Assembly (NCBI RefSeq): GCF_004362145.1
Contig: NZ_SNXC01000003.1
Location: 1 to 64,000 of the forward strand
From: Marinomonas balearica
GTDB lineage: Bacteria; Pseudomonadota; Gammaproteobacteria; Pseudomonadales; Marinomonadaceae
Reading direction: 5' to 3'
DNA length: 64,000 bases
Shown: positions 10,134 through 19,562 of the stretch, piece after piece
Layout of the letters: every line of letters starts with the position of its first letter
Position numbering within the stretch: the stretch's first letter is position 1
The notes under the pieces: generated by a model
Seen by the model: the letters and a program-made list of their open reading frames with translations, nothing else
Told to the model about the DNA's origin: nothing
Databases searched by the model: none
Position numbers and translations under genes: made by a program

Positions 10134-11231
10134 TTAATCCGTGTCATTTTCGGATGTGTAAACTCTCAAAGGTCGCTTCGTCATTCGAGTAACCAATTCA
10201 TAACCTATGGTACCTGCCATAAGTGCAACCTCTTCTACAGGAACACTTCCTCCCCATAGCTCTACTTCCTCACCTAATTGAACAGCGCGTTCTTGATTCG
10301 ACAGTTTTACAGTAATCATATCCATCGAAACTCGTCCCACGAGTTCGCCTGAATCACCGCTAATCATTACAGGTGTGCCGTTCTGTGTACTGCGTGGATA
10401 ACCGTCACCGTAACCGACCGCTACCGTTGCTATCTGATGTGGTTTTTCGGCTTTGTATGTTTGACCATAGCCAATCGCATCACCCGCTTCAACGTCACGA
10501 ACTGAAATCACCTTAGAGGTCAATTTCATTGCCGGCTTAAGACCTAATTGCTCCCCCGAAACATCCGCAAATGGAGAAATGCCATACAACATAATTCCTG
10601 GACGAATCCAGCCACCTTCAGGCACCGTCCATTTCATTATCGCCGCGGAGTTTGCAACACTTGTAGGGATTGAGCCAATTGATTGATTCACTCCTTCGAA
10701 TAACGCTAATTGCTTAATCGTTTCTAAATTCGAAAGGTCATCAGCACATGAGAAATGCGTCATAAGGACGACTTCTTTGACTAAACCAGAATCCTTAAGT
10801 GTTTTAACCACATACTCAGTACCTTCTTGATCAAGGCCAAGTCGGTGCATTCCTGTATCAAGCTTCACAAATACCTTTTCTATTTGGCTTCCTGAATCCA
10901 ATAGCCACTCGAGCTGTACACGGTTTTCAATGACGCTCCAAAAGCCTAACTCTTCACATAAAGGCCACTCGCTTTGCTCAAACACACCCTCAAGTAAAAG
11001 AATGGGGGACGTGATATTCGCCTCTCTCAGTTCGATTGCTTCTTCAATCGCCGCCACAGCAAACGCATCCACGACATCATCAAGATACGCAGCGACGTTA
11101 ACTGCACCGTGCCCATAGGCATCACTCTTTACCACCGCCAGTGCGTTGCATGTCGGATGTAACTTCTTAGAAAACCTGTAATTTTCTTTAATTGCTTCAA
11201 GGTCTATTGTCGCTATAAGGGGTCGAGCCAT
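10134..11231 (-). CDS. alr: Alanine racemase
   Basis: PLP enzyme that makes D-alanine for peptidoglycan. The PLP-lysine motif [10 protein letters not shown] places the Schiff-base Lys at residue 35. The C-terminal domain has VGYGDGYPR with the catalytic Tyr. The length of 365 aa is normal. The start is preceded by an AAAGAGAG-type ribosome-binding site. It is transcribed toward alaS across a 229-bp gap, so an independent unit is likely. Confidence 0.95.
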   Translation of the reverse strand: MARPLIATIDLEAIKENYRFSKKLHPTCNALAVVKSDAYGHGAVNVAAYLDDVVDAFAVAAIEEAIELREANITSPILLLEGVFEQSEWPLCEELGFWSVIENRVQLEWLLDSGSQIEKVFVKLDTGMHRLGLDQEGTEYVVKTLKDSGLVKEVVLMTHFSCADDLSNLETIKQLALFEGVNQSIGSIPTSVANSAAIMKWTVPEGGWIRPGIMLYGISPFADVSGEQLGLKPAMKLTSKVISVRDVEAGDAIGYGQTYKAEKPHQIATVAVGYGDGYPRSTQNGTPVMISGDSGELVGRVSMDMITVKLSNQERAVQLGEEVELWGGSVPVEEVALMAGTIGYELVTRMTKRPLRVYTSENDTD

Positions 11232-11552
11232 GTATCTCTCTCTTTAAGGAAGTATCTGAATTCTCTGTTTTTTCATACCATTAGCAATAAACGCAGGCAG
11301 TGCGCCCATGGAATTGAATATAACAAAACTGGGCTCTTGTTTGGCGCTAACATTCCAACTTTTCTATATACTAAAGGCGCAGCATATACACCTATTCGCC
11401 GCGTTATGTGGTCAGCACTCATATATTTAGGAAAAACTCTGAATACGAGTGTTGGGCAAACTTATAGAGTTTCATAAATTATAGAAAGAGCCGACAGCAC
11501 GCTCTACGAATAATAAAAAACGTATTTTCCCTTTTATCAGTAGTAAAAAGAT
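11232..11552. other. Intergenic region between divergent alr and recX
   Basis: About 320 bp without a convincing reading frame or RNA gene. It must hold the promoters of alr (leftward) and recX (rightward). No SOS box, sigma-54 element or hairpin of note was found. Confidence 0.5.
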
Positions 11553-11999
11553 ATGACACAAAACGAAATCTACGACAATGCTATGTTGATTCTGTCTCAA
11601 CGAGATCACAGCATTAAAGAGATCAAAGAAAAGCTGGCAAAGAAGGAAGCAGATTCAGAGTTAATAGACGCAGTAATCGCTCTTCTTCTCGAATATAACT
11701 ATTTGAACGATCGTCGCTTTGCTCAAATTTATATACGATCCAAAGCGTCTCGATTGTACGGCCAATTTCGCATCAGGCAAGAACTCAAACAAAAAGGAGT
11801 AACCCAAGAAGACATTGCGATTGCGTTCGACGAAGAACCCGTCGATTGGTATGAGAATGCAAAATCGCTTCGTCACAGGAAGTTCGGAACATTGGTTCCC
11901 AGTGATTTCAAAGCAAAATCGAAACAGATGCGCTATTTACAGAGCCACGGTTTTAGTTTTGATGAGATTAACTACTCATTTGAGCCTGAAGAACACTAA
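11553..11999 (+). CDS. recX: Regulatory protein RecX
   Basis: Modulator of RecA filament growth. The 148-residue, charged, helical protein shows the RecX pattern: REIKEKL-like first repeat (SIKEIKEKLAKK), YLNDRRFAQIYI and the GQFRIRQELKQKGV segment. RecX normally lies directly downstream of recA. Here it lies 35 kb away and on the opposite strand, beside alr and converging with the coiled-coil gene (8-bp gap). The ribosome-binding site is weak. Function is from family membership. Confidence 0.85.
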   Translation: MTQNEIYDNAMLILSQRDHSIKEIKEKLAKKEADSELIDAVIALLLEYNYLNDRRFAQIYIRSKASRLYGQFRIRQELKQKGVTQEDIAIAFDEEPVDWYENAKSLRHRKFGTLVPSDFKAKSKQMRYLQSHGFSFDEINYSFEPEEH

Positions 12000-12007
12000 G
12001 ATCGATT

Positions 12008-13588
12008 TTAAGACATCATGGCATTTAGGTATTTTTCTTCCATTACAACATATTGCGCTTGAACCATTTCAATTCTTTGATCTAAATCGACAATCATATC
12101 TTTGAGTTCAAGCGTGTCTTGATCGTCCTTACTCAATTCTGATAACTCATCTTTGAGTTTTTGTAGCTCTCTTGAGAGCTCACCGTTTACCTCTTTCAGG
12201 TTTTCTATTTCTTCTCTGATTTGGTTTTCATTTACAACGGATTGAATGTCTACTTTTTCACCTCGAAGAGCGGCCTCTAACGTCTCATCGAGCGCGTCTT
12301 TCTTTTCTCTCAGCTTATCCAGATCCAATTCGAGCATTTCTACATACAGCTCAGATTCACTTACCATGGCTCGTAGTTCGCCGACTTTTCCACCTTGTTC
12401 GGCGTGAAATTCCTGAGACTCTTGGGTCAATGGAATGTCGCTAAGCAGTTTTTCCATATTGTTCATAGCAGAGTATTCTTGCTCAATGACATCGCGCCAT
12501 TCCTCAGAACCTGAGTTTGCTCTCTGCTTCTCTTGCAACATCGCGCCTTTATGAAGAAGCTCTGCTTCTCGGCGTCGAACATCGACGTTCAAATTGTGTT
12601 TGATGGTCTGAACACTCGCCAGCTTATTTTCCAAAGCCTTAATCACTTTATTGTTCTCAAGCATGGCTTTTTCCATGCGTGCCACCGCAATGTCAGCAGT
12701 ATCAATGTGCTTGTCTCGGATCGTGCGCTCTTTCGCTTCTTTCAATTGCTTCTTAAGGTCTGCAATTGCTTCTGCTTGATAATCAGCCAAATGCTTCAAG
12801 TCACTGATTTTATGGTTCATTTCATCGGCAACAGGCGCGAGAAAATCATTACCTAACGCGCCATCTAAGAAATCATCCAAAGCAGAATGGTATTCATCGG
12901 AATGAGCTGCGGTCTCAGAATGAGATTCACGTTTAAGGCGCTCAGCTAAATCATACATACTCGCAATTTCGGCACGCAGCTCGGCAAGCTCTTGATCTAA
13001 TTCCGTTTCGTGTAGTAGTTTGGCTTGAGCCTTATCAAGCTGAAGATTCAAATTCGCGGTCACGTTCATTTGAGCGAAGACTTGATCGCCCGTTTTTTGA
13101 ACAATTTTATTTATCTGTTTAAGTAATTTGGTATTGATGGACAATTTACGCAGCATCATTTCGACATCCTGCGCATCCATAAGCCGCTCAACCAGCGGCG
13201 TAAACGCATCTAATAAGCGTTCTGTCTCTTTGATTTCATGGTTGTTGGACAACAGTGTAATTTCGACATCGAGAAACGTCTGCCAACAGGTCAGTATCGC
13301 TTTTTCATGCGCACTGGTTTGACCGTATTGCTCTAGTAAAGTCTCACATACTGCGCTTTGCTCCATGAGCAGCGATACCCATATATCCTTATCTTGTGTG
13401 ATATTTTTTCCTGAGTCTGTAGGGCCGCCTCCCGATGCATTCTCGGAATGCTCTGCACCCTCACCCGACGACTCATTATCAGGTGAAAGCTTCTGACGCC
13501 GAACATACAAATACCAGCCTGCTGATATCAAGCACGTCGTTGCAGAAAATGCTGCTGCCCCAATAAGTAACCAAGACAAAAAACTCAT
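12008..13588 (-). CDS. Membrane-anchored coiled-coil protein of unknown function
   Basis: I do not recognise a named family. The start at 13588 is chosen because AAGGAAG precedes it and the protein then begins with a clear membrane helix (about 5-27). The rest is a 500-residue cytoplasmic, highly charged, heptad-rich coiled coil with a Ser/Gly-rich linker after the membrane segment (about 38-60). A filament-, chemosensory- or polarity-related scaffold is possible, but nothing in the sequence proves this. It is the last gene of the minus-strand run glmS to coiled-coil, 132 bp from glmS, and no sigma-54 element was seen in front of it. Confidence 0.7.
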   Translation of the reverse strand: MSFLSWLLIGAAAFSATTCLISAGWYLYVRRQKLSPDNESSGEGAEHSENASGGGPTDSGKNITQDKDIWVSLLMEQSAVCETLLEQYGQTSAHEKAILTCWQTFLDVEITLLSNNHEIKETERLLDAFTPLVERLMDAQDVEMMLRKLSINTKLLKQINKIVQKTGDQVFAQMNVTANLNLQLDKAQAKLLHETELDQELAELRAEIASMYDLAERLKRESHSETAAHSDEYHSALDDFLDGALGNDFLAPVADEMNHKISDLKHLADYQAEAIADLKKQLKEAKERTIRDKHIDTADIAVARMEKAMLENNKVIKALENKLASVQTIKHNLNVDVRRREAELLHKGAMLQEKQRANSGSEEWRDVIEQEYSAMNNMEKLLSDIPLTQESQEFHAEQGGKVGELRAMVSESELYVEMLELDLDKLREKKDALDETLEAALRGEKVDIQSVVNENQIREEIENLKEVNGELSRELQKLKDELSELSKDDQDTLELKDMIVDLDQRIEMVQAQYVVMEEKYLNAMMS

Positions 13589-13720
13589 CAAATTCTTCCT
13601 TAACTTTTGGCAAAAAGTCCACGATCGACACACAAAATAAGAACGTGAACTTTCAAGAATAAAGAGGAACGATGATCTACGCTAGAGCCCGCTGCAAAAA
13701 ACAACAAACTATTGCATTTA

Positions 13721-15532
13721 TTATTCAACCGTTACGGATTTGGCCAAGTTTCTGGGCTGATCCACATCCGTTCCTCGTTCTACCGCTGTAAAATAGGACA
13801 ATAATTGTACTGCCACGCTGCTAATAAACGGAGCCAGAATTTCATTGACCGTAGGAAGTTCAATGCTGTAATCCGCATAACTCTTACACATTTCGCATCC
13901 CAATTTGTCACTAATGAGCAAGACTTTTGCGCCGCGCGCTCTCACCTCTTGTAAATTAGAGACAACTTTTTCAAATAAACGATCATAAGGCGCAACAACC
14001 ACAACGGGCATACCTTCATCAATAAGCGCTATTGGGCCATGTTTTAGTTCACCTGCCGCATACCCTTCGGCATGAATATAAGAAATCTCTTTGAGCTTTA
14101 ACGCGCCTTCAAGCGCGATCGGATAACATTGTCCTCGTCCTAAAAATATAGCACTAGTCGCTTGATTAAAAAGAGGTAAAACGTCTTTAACCCGCATCTC
14201 TTTCATTAAAACTTGATGCATACTGCTTACAACATCATGTTCTGGCGAGCGCCCGAGACTTTTTAACAGCGCCTGACCGCATTGCCGTTGATGCGCGGCT
14301 TTCTTAACGAGATGAAAAAGAACAGCCAATTGAGAGGTAAATGCTTTGGTTGAGGCCACGCCTATTTCGGGACCACACAATGTTCGCAACACGCAATCCG
14401 AATCACGTGCTATCGAACTGTTCGGCACATTAACGATTGAAAGGCAGTACTGGTTCTTCGATTTAGCAAAACGCAGAGCTGCGAGCGTATCCGCCGTCTC
14501 ACCACTTTGAGAAATAAATAGACACCCACCTTGTTGACTCATCGGTGGCTCTCGATATCGGAATTCGCTCGCGAGGTCGACCTCAACATTCAATTCCGCA
14601 ATTCTCTCAAACCAGTATTTCGCAACTAAACCTGCGTAATAGCTAGTACCACAAGCCACAATCTGAAGTTTGTCGAATTGAGTGAAATCGACTTCTTCCG
14701 ATCTTGCAACACTGACACTGGAAAGCCCTTCCCACGTTCTCGCCAACGCACTGGGTTGCTCGTGAATTTCTTTTAACATAAAGTGATCATAGCTTCCTTT
14801 AGAGGCTGAAAACTGATCATAATCCACTTTTACCTTTTTGCGATCTACAACAAAACCGTCGTAATCCGTGATGTCTACGCCGTCTGCTTTTACGAGCGCG
14901 ATATCATCTTCTTCCAAATACAATATTTCATCCGCTAAGCCAGAGGTCGCCACCATATCAGACGCGATAAAAGCAGAATCGGAATTAAATCCGACCACTA
15001 ATGGGCTTCCTCTTCGCGTTGCAATGATTTGATCATCAACACCTTTAATGATGATCGCCAGCGCAAACGTACCTTGCACATCGTTCATGGCATAACGAAC
15101 CGCTTCTATGGGATCATCACATTGTGTCAAATACAAAGCAATTAAATGAGGCAGGACTTCCGTGTCTGTTTCACTAAAAAAACGTACGCCACTGGCTTTA
15201 AGTTGCTCTCTAAGGTCATCTGCATTTTCAATAATCCCATTGTGGACAACGGCGACATTTGTCGCTCTATGAGGATGGGCATTCAGCTCTGTCGGCTTTC
15301 CATGGGTTGCCCAGCGAGTATGAGCAATACCCGTTGCACCGCTCAATGGCCAGTCTCTGATCATACTTTCCAGATTCACCAACTTCCCTGGGGCTCGACG
15401 GCAACTGATGTTCCCTTTTTGCAAAGTTGCAATACCTGCTGAATCGTATCCACGATATTCCAACGCTTTTAACCCTTTCAAAAGAGTATGAGACGCTTTT
15501 TCATCATTCACAACACCAAAGATTCCGCACAT
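13721..15532 (-). CDS. glmS: Glutamine--fructose-6-phosphate aminotransferase (glmS copy linked to polysaccharide genes)
   Basis: Makes glucosamine-6-phosphate, the entry point to UDP-amino sugars. The N-terminal glutaminase domain has the nucleophile Cys at position 2 (MCGIFGV) and RGYDSAGIA. Two SIS domains (about 285-590) bind fructose-6-phosphate; the protein ends LAKSVTVE. At 603 aa it is nearly standard length. Many relatives carry glmS next to glmU, so this may be a second copy serving exopolysaccharide synthesis. Its upstream region has a sigma-54 element and a palindrome like those of the polysaccharide genes, which supports co-regulation. Confidence 0.93.
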   Translation of the reverse strand: MCGIFGVVNDEKASHTLLKGLKALEYRGYDSAGIATLQKGNISCRRAPGKLVNLESMIRDWPLSGATGIAHTRWATHGKPTELNAHPHRATNVAVVHNGIIENADDLREQLKASGVRFFSETDTEVLPHLIALYLTQCDDPIEAVRYAMNDVQGTFALAIIIKGVDDQIIATRRGSPLVVGFNSDSAFIASDMVATSGLADEILYLEEDDIALVKADGVDITDYDGFVVDRKKVKVDYDQFSASKGSYDHFMLKEIHEQPSALARTWEGLSSVSVARSEEVDFTQFDKLQIVACGTSYYAGLVAKYWFERIAELNVEVDLASEFRYREPPMSQQGGCLFISQSGETADTLAALRFAKSKNQYCLSIVNVPNSSIARDSDCVLRTLCGPEIGVASTKAFTSQLAVLFHLVKKAAHQRQCGQALLKSLGRSPEHDVVSSMHQVLMKEMRVKDVLPLFNQATSAIFLGRGQCYPIALEGALKLKEISYIHAEGYAAGELKHGPIALIDEGMPVVVVAPYDRLFEKVVSNLQEVRARGAKVLLISDKLGCEMCKSYADYSIELPTVNEILAPFISSVAVQLLSYFTAVERGTDVDQPRNLAKSVTVE

Positions 15533-15567
15533 GCGAACCTCCTAATAATCAACGTGTACGTTAATAT

Positions 15568-15583
15568 TGCGAACGATATGCCA
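15568..15583 (-). promoter_or_regulatory. Predicted sigma-54 promoter of glmS
   Basis: On the minus strand TGGCATATCGTTCGCA has the GG-N10-GC spacing of -24/-12 promoters. The predicted start of transcription (about 15558) gives a 26-nt leader, the same length as at other predicted promoters of the locus. Confidence 0.6.
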
Positions 15584-15683
15584 ACTTTAAAAATATATTA
15601 AAGCGTTGTTTTTATTGGATTTTAATAATGTAAACTAGGACTAACCATGAGCCGAATTGCTTTTTGAAAATATCATTAGCAAA

Positions 15684-15696
15684 TTGCAAAGCGCAA
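15684..15696. promoter_or_regulatory. Upstream activating palindrome candidate (glmS)
   Basis: TTGCA-AAG-CGCAA differs by one base from the TTGCA-N3-TGCAA palindrome found elsewhere in the locus. It is centred about 133 bp upstream of the predicted glmS start point. It could also form part of a weak hairpin after the kinase gene. Confidence 0.45.
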
Positions 15697-15699
15697 TTT

Positions 15700-18345
15700 T
15701 TAGAGAAGAGTTTGAATAGAAGCAATAACCACACTTCGAGCTTCATCAAATTGCGATAGCAGCATCGCACATTCTGAAGGGTGCTCTGTCTTTGCAGCAA
15801 TCTCAAGCGCAGCAGTAATAGCGGCAATTTCTAACGCTGCAACACTTTCCGAACTGCCTTTTAGTCGGTGTGCAATAAAAGCCAGTTGTTTTAGCTCCGT
15901 TGAAGCTTCTAAAGAAGGTTCAACGATAATGTCTAAGCGTATGCTCTGAAATGGGCTGTCTAAGTCTTTTAAATATTGACGTAACATCGTTCGGTATACA
16001 TCTTTGCTGCTACCGCATTGCTTCACCCCCTGAGAAATATTCAAGCCAAGTAAGTATTCTGGCCATTGAATACTTGGATGAGAGTGTATAACGGGAGAAG
16101 CATCATTATCGGTTAAAAGCGTTTTATCTTTTGAAGGCTCGATATAACTTATAGGTTCAACGTCAATTTCTTCCAGCCCCAGCCATTTTATGAGAGTCGA
16201 GTATAAAGTCTCAGGAACAACCGGTTTCGACAGGTAGTCGTTCATTCCGGATTCGAGCGCTTTTTCTCGATCGCCTTTCATCGCATTTGCCGTCATTGCA
16301 ATAATAGGAATGTCTTTTAATTTAGGATTTAATCGAATTTGCCTTGTTGCCGAATAGCCATCAAGAATGGGCATTTGAACATCCATAATAATCAAATCAT
16401 ATGAGTTCAACTTCAGCTCATTTACCGCTTCCTCCCCATTGGGTGAAAAACCGATAGAAGCCGATTGCATTGTCAAAAGCTGCCCTAAAATCTGCGCATT
16501 TAATGCATTGTCCTCAACGATAAGTATGTGCTTATCTTTGAAGTACTGCTTTTTGCTTATGATACCCGCAGCATTTGACCGAACGAGTGCATTTTTTAGT
16601 GTCCGAGTCGCCAGATATTCTTTGACTGCTGTCGGAGTAATAAGCCCTCCTAAGCAGTGCGTTCCTAACATATTCACTCTTTGCAGCGCTTTTGCGCAAT
16701 TGGGATAGATTACAACTCTCGGTAAGCGTTTAATCGATTCTGGCTGTTGATTTAATTGCTCTAGCCAACCTTTAAGTTCCTTAAAACTGTAAGGTAATAG
16801 CACGAGTTTATTGGGTAATGTTCGCTGTAAATAAAAGTGTGAATTTGATACATCAAAAAATTCAAATTCCCAGCCTAATTGCGTCAACAATTGGTTGAAT
16901 CCGGGACGTCCTCCTATTACAGCGACCGTACCCTGAGGCGAAACAGTGTCACCTTCCTCTTCAGGTTCAGCGTGGATCAGAGGACATTCAAGCCGAAACT
17001 CACTTCCCGAACCAAACTCAGTCTTTACGTGTATTTCACCACCGAGCAAATCAGACAATTGTTTTGTAATTGCTAATCCTAACCCTGTGCCGCCAAATCG
17101 TCTTGTCGTACTCGAATCTTCTTGTTTGAATGCTTCAAACAAGGACTCAATTTTGTTTGGCCTAATACCCAAACCAGTATCGACAACGCTAAAACGAATC
17201 CAAGCTGTTGAATTCCGTTCAATTTGGCTCACTGTTAATGTGACTTTCCCACTATCGGTAAACTTAATTGCGTTACTGACGAGGTTCACCAGAATCTGAT
17301 TCATCCTAAAAGCATCACCTATCAATTGATTATCTAACCTAAAATCTCGATCTATGATAAACATCAACCCTTTTTCAATGGCCCGCCATTCATTTAATAC
17401 AAAAACTTGCTCAAGCAAACTGTCCAAATTGAAATCACGTCGCTCTATTTCGATCGCTCCCGACTCAATTTTAGAAAAATCCAAAATGTCGTTAATTATC
17501 GACAACAAGCTGTCTGCAGATCTAAGCATTTTTCGAACATATTCAGTCTGAGTCTGATCCAAAACAGTACTTTGGATCAAATGCCCTAATCCAATAATGC
17601 CATTCATCGGTGTCCGTATTTCATGACTCATAGTCGCCAGAAACTCTGTTTTTGCTTTCGTTGCCGCTTGAGCTTTAACAAAGTTCTCCTCAAGCTCTTT
17701 TGTTAATCTAATCGCCTGGAGGTGCTTTTCATCCGATCGTTTGCTTTGCAGTACCAATTCAACAATCAGAGCAAGCACCGACAACGCGAGGCCGCCGAGA
17801 AGGTAGGTAAAGTAATTAAACAGTGTGACTAGGTATAGCTTAGCGGTGTAACTCTCATTCGCTTCGTATAGAAGGCCTTTTAACTCAATGTCCAGAGCCT
17901 CATCTAGCGCTTTTTCCAACTCAGGCATAATAAGTGACACAAAATCAGAGGAATAAGATTCCGCTTGAACAAGATCGTCCATGATATCCACCTGTCGCTT
18001 CAAGGACTCGACATGCTTCTGTAAATCATCATTACTACGATAAAAACGCCCAAGTTTACCGGTCTGCATAATGGCTACGCGACTGTAGACGAGATCAAAA
18101 CGAAACGCTAAATCCTCTCGATGCTGGTTGAGATTGACAGTTTCATTCAAAAAAAATTGGAATCTCAGCAGTTCTTTTTCCGTTTGATGTACAGCACGTA
18201 AGGCGTTTTCTTCTGCGGGTGAAGCAAGCATTTTTTGTTGATCATTGATTAAGGTATAGAGGCCAATTGAAAACACAAGAAAAAGCAGACTCGCCAAACC
18301 AAAGAGCCACAACCGCCAGTTCCTGAGTAATCCTAATGTCACCAT
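15700..18345 (-). CDS. Hybrid sensor histidine kinase (HisKA-HATPase-REC-Hpt)
   Basis: Phosphorelay kinase of 881 aa. Two membrane helices (about 14-34 and 175-200) enclose a periplasmic helical sensor. The HisKA H-box is HEIRTPMNG, the ATPase N-box NLVSNAIKFTD, and G-boxes DTGLGI and GGTGLGLAI follow. A receiver domain has the phosphoacceptor region IIMDVQMPILDG and the KPV lysine. The C-terminal Hpt domain has AHRLKGSS with its phosphohistidine. All relay residues are present, so it can be complete. It follows the epimerase gene by 50 bp. By analogy with RscS/SypF of Vibrio fischeri it may feed the Hpt protein and SypG-like regulator 21 kb away; this is inference. Confidence 0.9.
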   Translation of the reverse strand: MVTLGLLRNWRLWLFGLASLLFLVFSIGLYTLINDQQKMLASPAEENALRAVHQTEKELLRFQFFLNETVNLNQHREDLAFRFDLVYSRVAIMQTGKLGRFYRSNDDLQKHVESLKRQVDIMDDLVQAESYSSDFVSLIMPELEKALDEALDIELKGLLYEANESYTAKLYLVTLFNYFTYLLGGLALSVLALIVELVLQSKRSDEKHLQAIRLTKELEENFVKAQAATKAKTEFLATMSHEIRTPMNGIIGLGHLIQSTVLDQTQTEYVRKMLRSADSLLSIINDILDFSKIESGAIEIERRDFNLDSLLEQVFVLNEWRAIEKGLMFIIDRDFRLDNQLIGDAFRMNQILVNLVSNAIKFTDSGKVTLTVSQIERNSTAWIRFSVVDTGLGIRPNKIESLFEAFKQEDSSTTRRFGGTGLGLAITKQLSDLLGGEIHVKTEFGSGSEFRLECPLIHAEPEEEGDTVSPQGTVAVIGGRPGFNQLLTQLGWEFEFFDVSNSHFYLQRTLPNKLVLLPYSFKELKGWLEQLNQQPESIKRLPRVVIYPNCAKALQRVNMLGTHCLGGLITPTAVKEYLATRTLKNALVRSNAAGIISKKQYFKDKHILIVEDNALNAQILGQLLTMQSASIGFSPNGEEAVNELKLNSYDLIIMDVQMPILDGYSATRQIRLNPKLKDIPIIAMTANAMKGDREKALESGMNDYLSKPVVPETLYSTLIKWLGLEEIDVEPISYIEPSKDKTLLTDNDASPVIHSHPSIQWPEYLLGLNISQGVKQCGSSKDVYRTMLRQYLKDLDSPFQSIRLDIIVEPSLEASTELKQLAFIAHRLKGSSESVAALEIAAITAALEIAAKTEHPSECAMLLSQFDEARSVVIASIQTLL

Positions 18346-18395
18346 AGATCTCGTATTCCTTTTTTATCAACATGCGATCGTCAATGTGCAACTGA

Positions 18396-19358
18396 TCAAT
18401 TTGCAACAGAGAGCGGTCTGATCCTGTCACAATTGTTCGTGAGGGTTTGATTGTTCATTTCCAACAACCCTAAACCTAAATCATAGTCGGGTTTAAAGCC
18501 AAAATATCGTATCAAATTGTTAGGATCACCAAGAGAACTGTGAATATCCCCTTGTCTTTTGGGACCATAAGATATGCCTACCTGATAACCTGAAACGGAA
18601 AATATCGTTTCGGCAAGGGCTTTAATACTGCAAGGTTTTCCAGTACAAATATTAAATACGGGCGCGCTGCATTTTGCTTTCCCCATGCCTGCGACGAGAT
18701 AACGAATCACATCTTTCACATAAACAAAATCCCGAACCTGACTGCCATCGCCATTGATCGTAATACTTTCGTGATGTGCAACGCGATTTGCAAAAATAGA
18801 AATCACACCGCTGTATGGAGAGCTCGGATCTTGCCGTTCACCGAAGACATTAAAAAAACGAAAACCGATTGTCGGTACCTTATGAATAACACCTGCCACT
18901 TTGGCCTGAAACTCACATGACAATTTATCCACGCCATAAGCTGATAAAGGACGTTGTTCACTGTGTTCTTTAAGCGGCGTACTTGCATTGTCACCATATA
19001 CCGCCGCAGAAGAGGCGTACACAACAGGAACACAGTGATCCAGTCGAGCACTGCATTCTAAAATATTAACAGTCCCTGTTTGATTAACGCTGTGTGTCTC
19101 AGCCCATTCTAGATTTGACTTTTCAACCGACGCAATCGCCGCCAGATGAAAGCAGCCATCTATTCCGTGCATCAAAGTTTTAAGCAGCTTGGTATCCCGG
19201 ATATCTCCTACAAAAAGCTTTACTCCAGTCGGCAAGTTTTCTTTCTTGCCTGTCGAAAGGTTATCTAAAACATCGACATCATGGCCTTGCTCAAGTAACG
19301 CTTCGCAAAGATGAGACCCGATAAACCCACAACCGCCTGTTACTAAATAGTTCGCCAT
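18396..19358 (-). CDS. NAD-dependent sugar epimerase/dehydratase (UDP-glucose/GlcNAc 4-epimerase-like)
   Basis: Extended short-chain dehydrogenase of 320 aa that likely interconverts or modifies a nucleotide sugar. The Rossmann motif is VTGGCGFIGSHL at the N-terminus, with DNLSTG binding NAD. The catalytic YxxxK lies in AYGVDKLSCE, and RFFNVFGERQDP is the usual substrate-loop segment. The start at 19358 is chosen because AGGAGAG precedes it and the Rossmann fold begins there. It is transcribed divergently from the 19.6 kb glycosyltransferase and ahead of the hybrid kinase. The exact substrate cannot be told from sequence. Confidence 0.88.
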   Translation of the reverse strand: MANYLVTGGCGFIGSHLCEALLEQGHDVDVLDNLSTGKKENLPTGVKLFVGDIRDTKLLKTLMHGIDGCFHLAAIASVEKSNLEWAETHSVNQTGTVNILECSARLDHCVPVVYASSAAVYGDNASTPLKEHSEQRPLSAYGVDKLSCEFQAKVAGVIHKVPTIGFRFFNVFGERQDPSSPYSGVISIFANRVAHHESITINGDGSQVRDFVYVKDVIRYLVAGMGKAKCSAPVFNICTGKPCSIKALAETIFSVSGYQVGISYGPKRQGDIHSSLGDPNNLIRYFGFKPDYDLGLGLLEMNNQTLTNNCDRIRPLSVAN

Positions 19359-19395
19359 GATTCTCTCCTGTCTTTTTATTTGATATTCAGGAGAG

Positions 19396-19411
19396 ATCAA
19401 TCTCTGTGCCA
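19396..19411 (-). promoter_or_regulatory. Near-consensus sigma-54 promoter of the epimerase gene
   Basis: On the minus strand TGGCACAGAGATTGAT has a perfect -24 box but GA instead of GC at -12. The predicted leader is about 27 nt, and the TTGCA-N3-TGCAA palindrome at 19487-19499 is centred about 108 bp upstream. Confidence 0.4.
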
Positions 19412-19486
19412 ACCCATTTTTTTAAATATTAATCAATAAGATAAAAGAATCGCTGTCATGATGGTGACCGTGATTCATGCCCCGCG

Positions 19487-19499
19487 TTGCATTTTGCAA
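19487..19499. promoter_or_regulatory. Palindrome TTGCA-TTT-TGCAA (upstream activating site candidate)
   Basis: A perfect copy of the repeated palindrome in the divergent region between the epimerase and a glycosyltransferase. It is about 108 bp upstream of the leftward start point, a usual enhancer distance, but only 9 bp from the rightward -24 box. Confidence 0.55.
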
Positions 19500-19508
19500 A
19501 TACATCGT

Positions 19509-19524
19509 TGGCATTTACTTTGCT
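19509..19524 (+). promoter_or_regulatory. Predicted sigma-54 promoter of the 19.6 kb glycosyltransferase
   Basis: TGGCATTTACTTTGCT has GG (19510-19511), exactly 10 bp, then GC (19522-19523). The predicted leader before the ATG at 19563 is about 29 nt. Confidence 0.65.
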
Positions 19525-19562
19525 GAACCATTATTAAAAGCACAAAACAGAGAGACGCTTGT

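Noticed and set aside
15612..15827. A 71-codon frame overlapping the end of the hybrid kinase
   Set aside because: It is a shadow of the kinase's Hpt coding region with no start signal.
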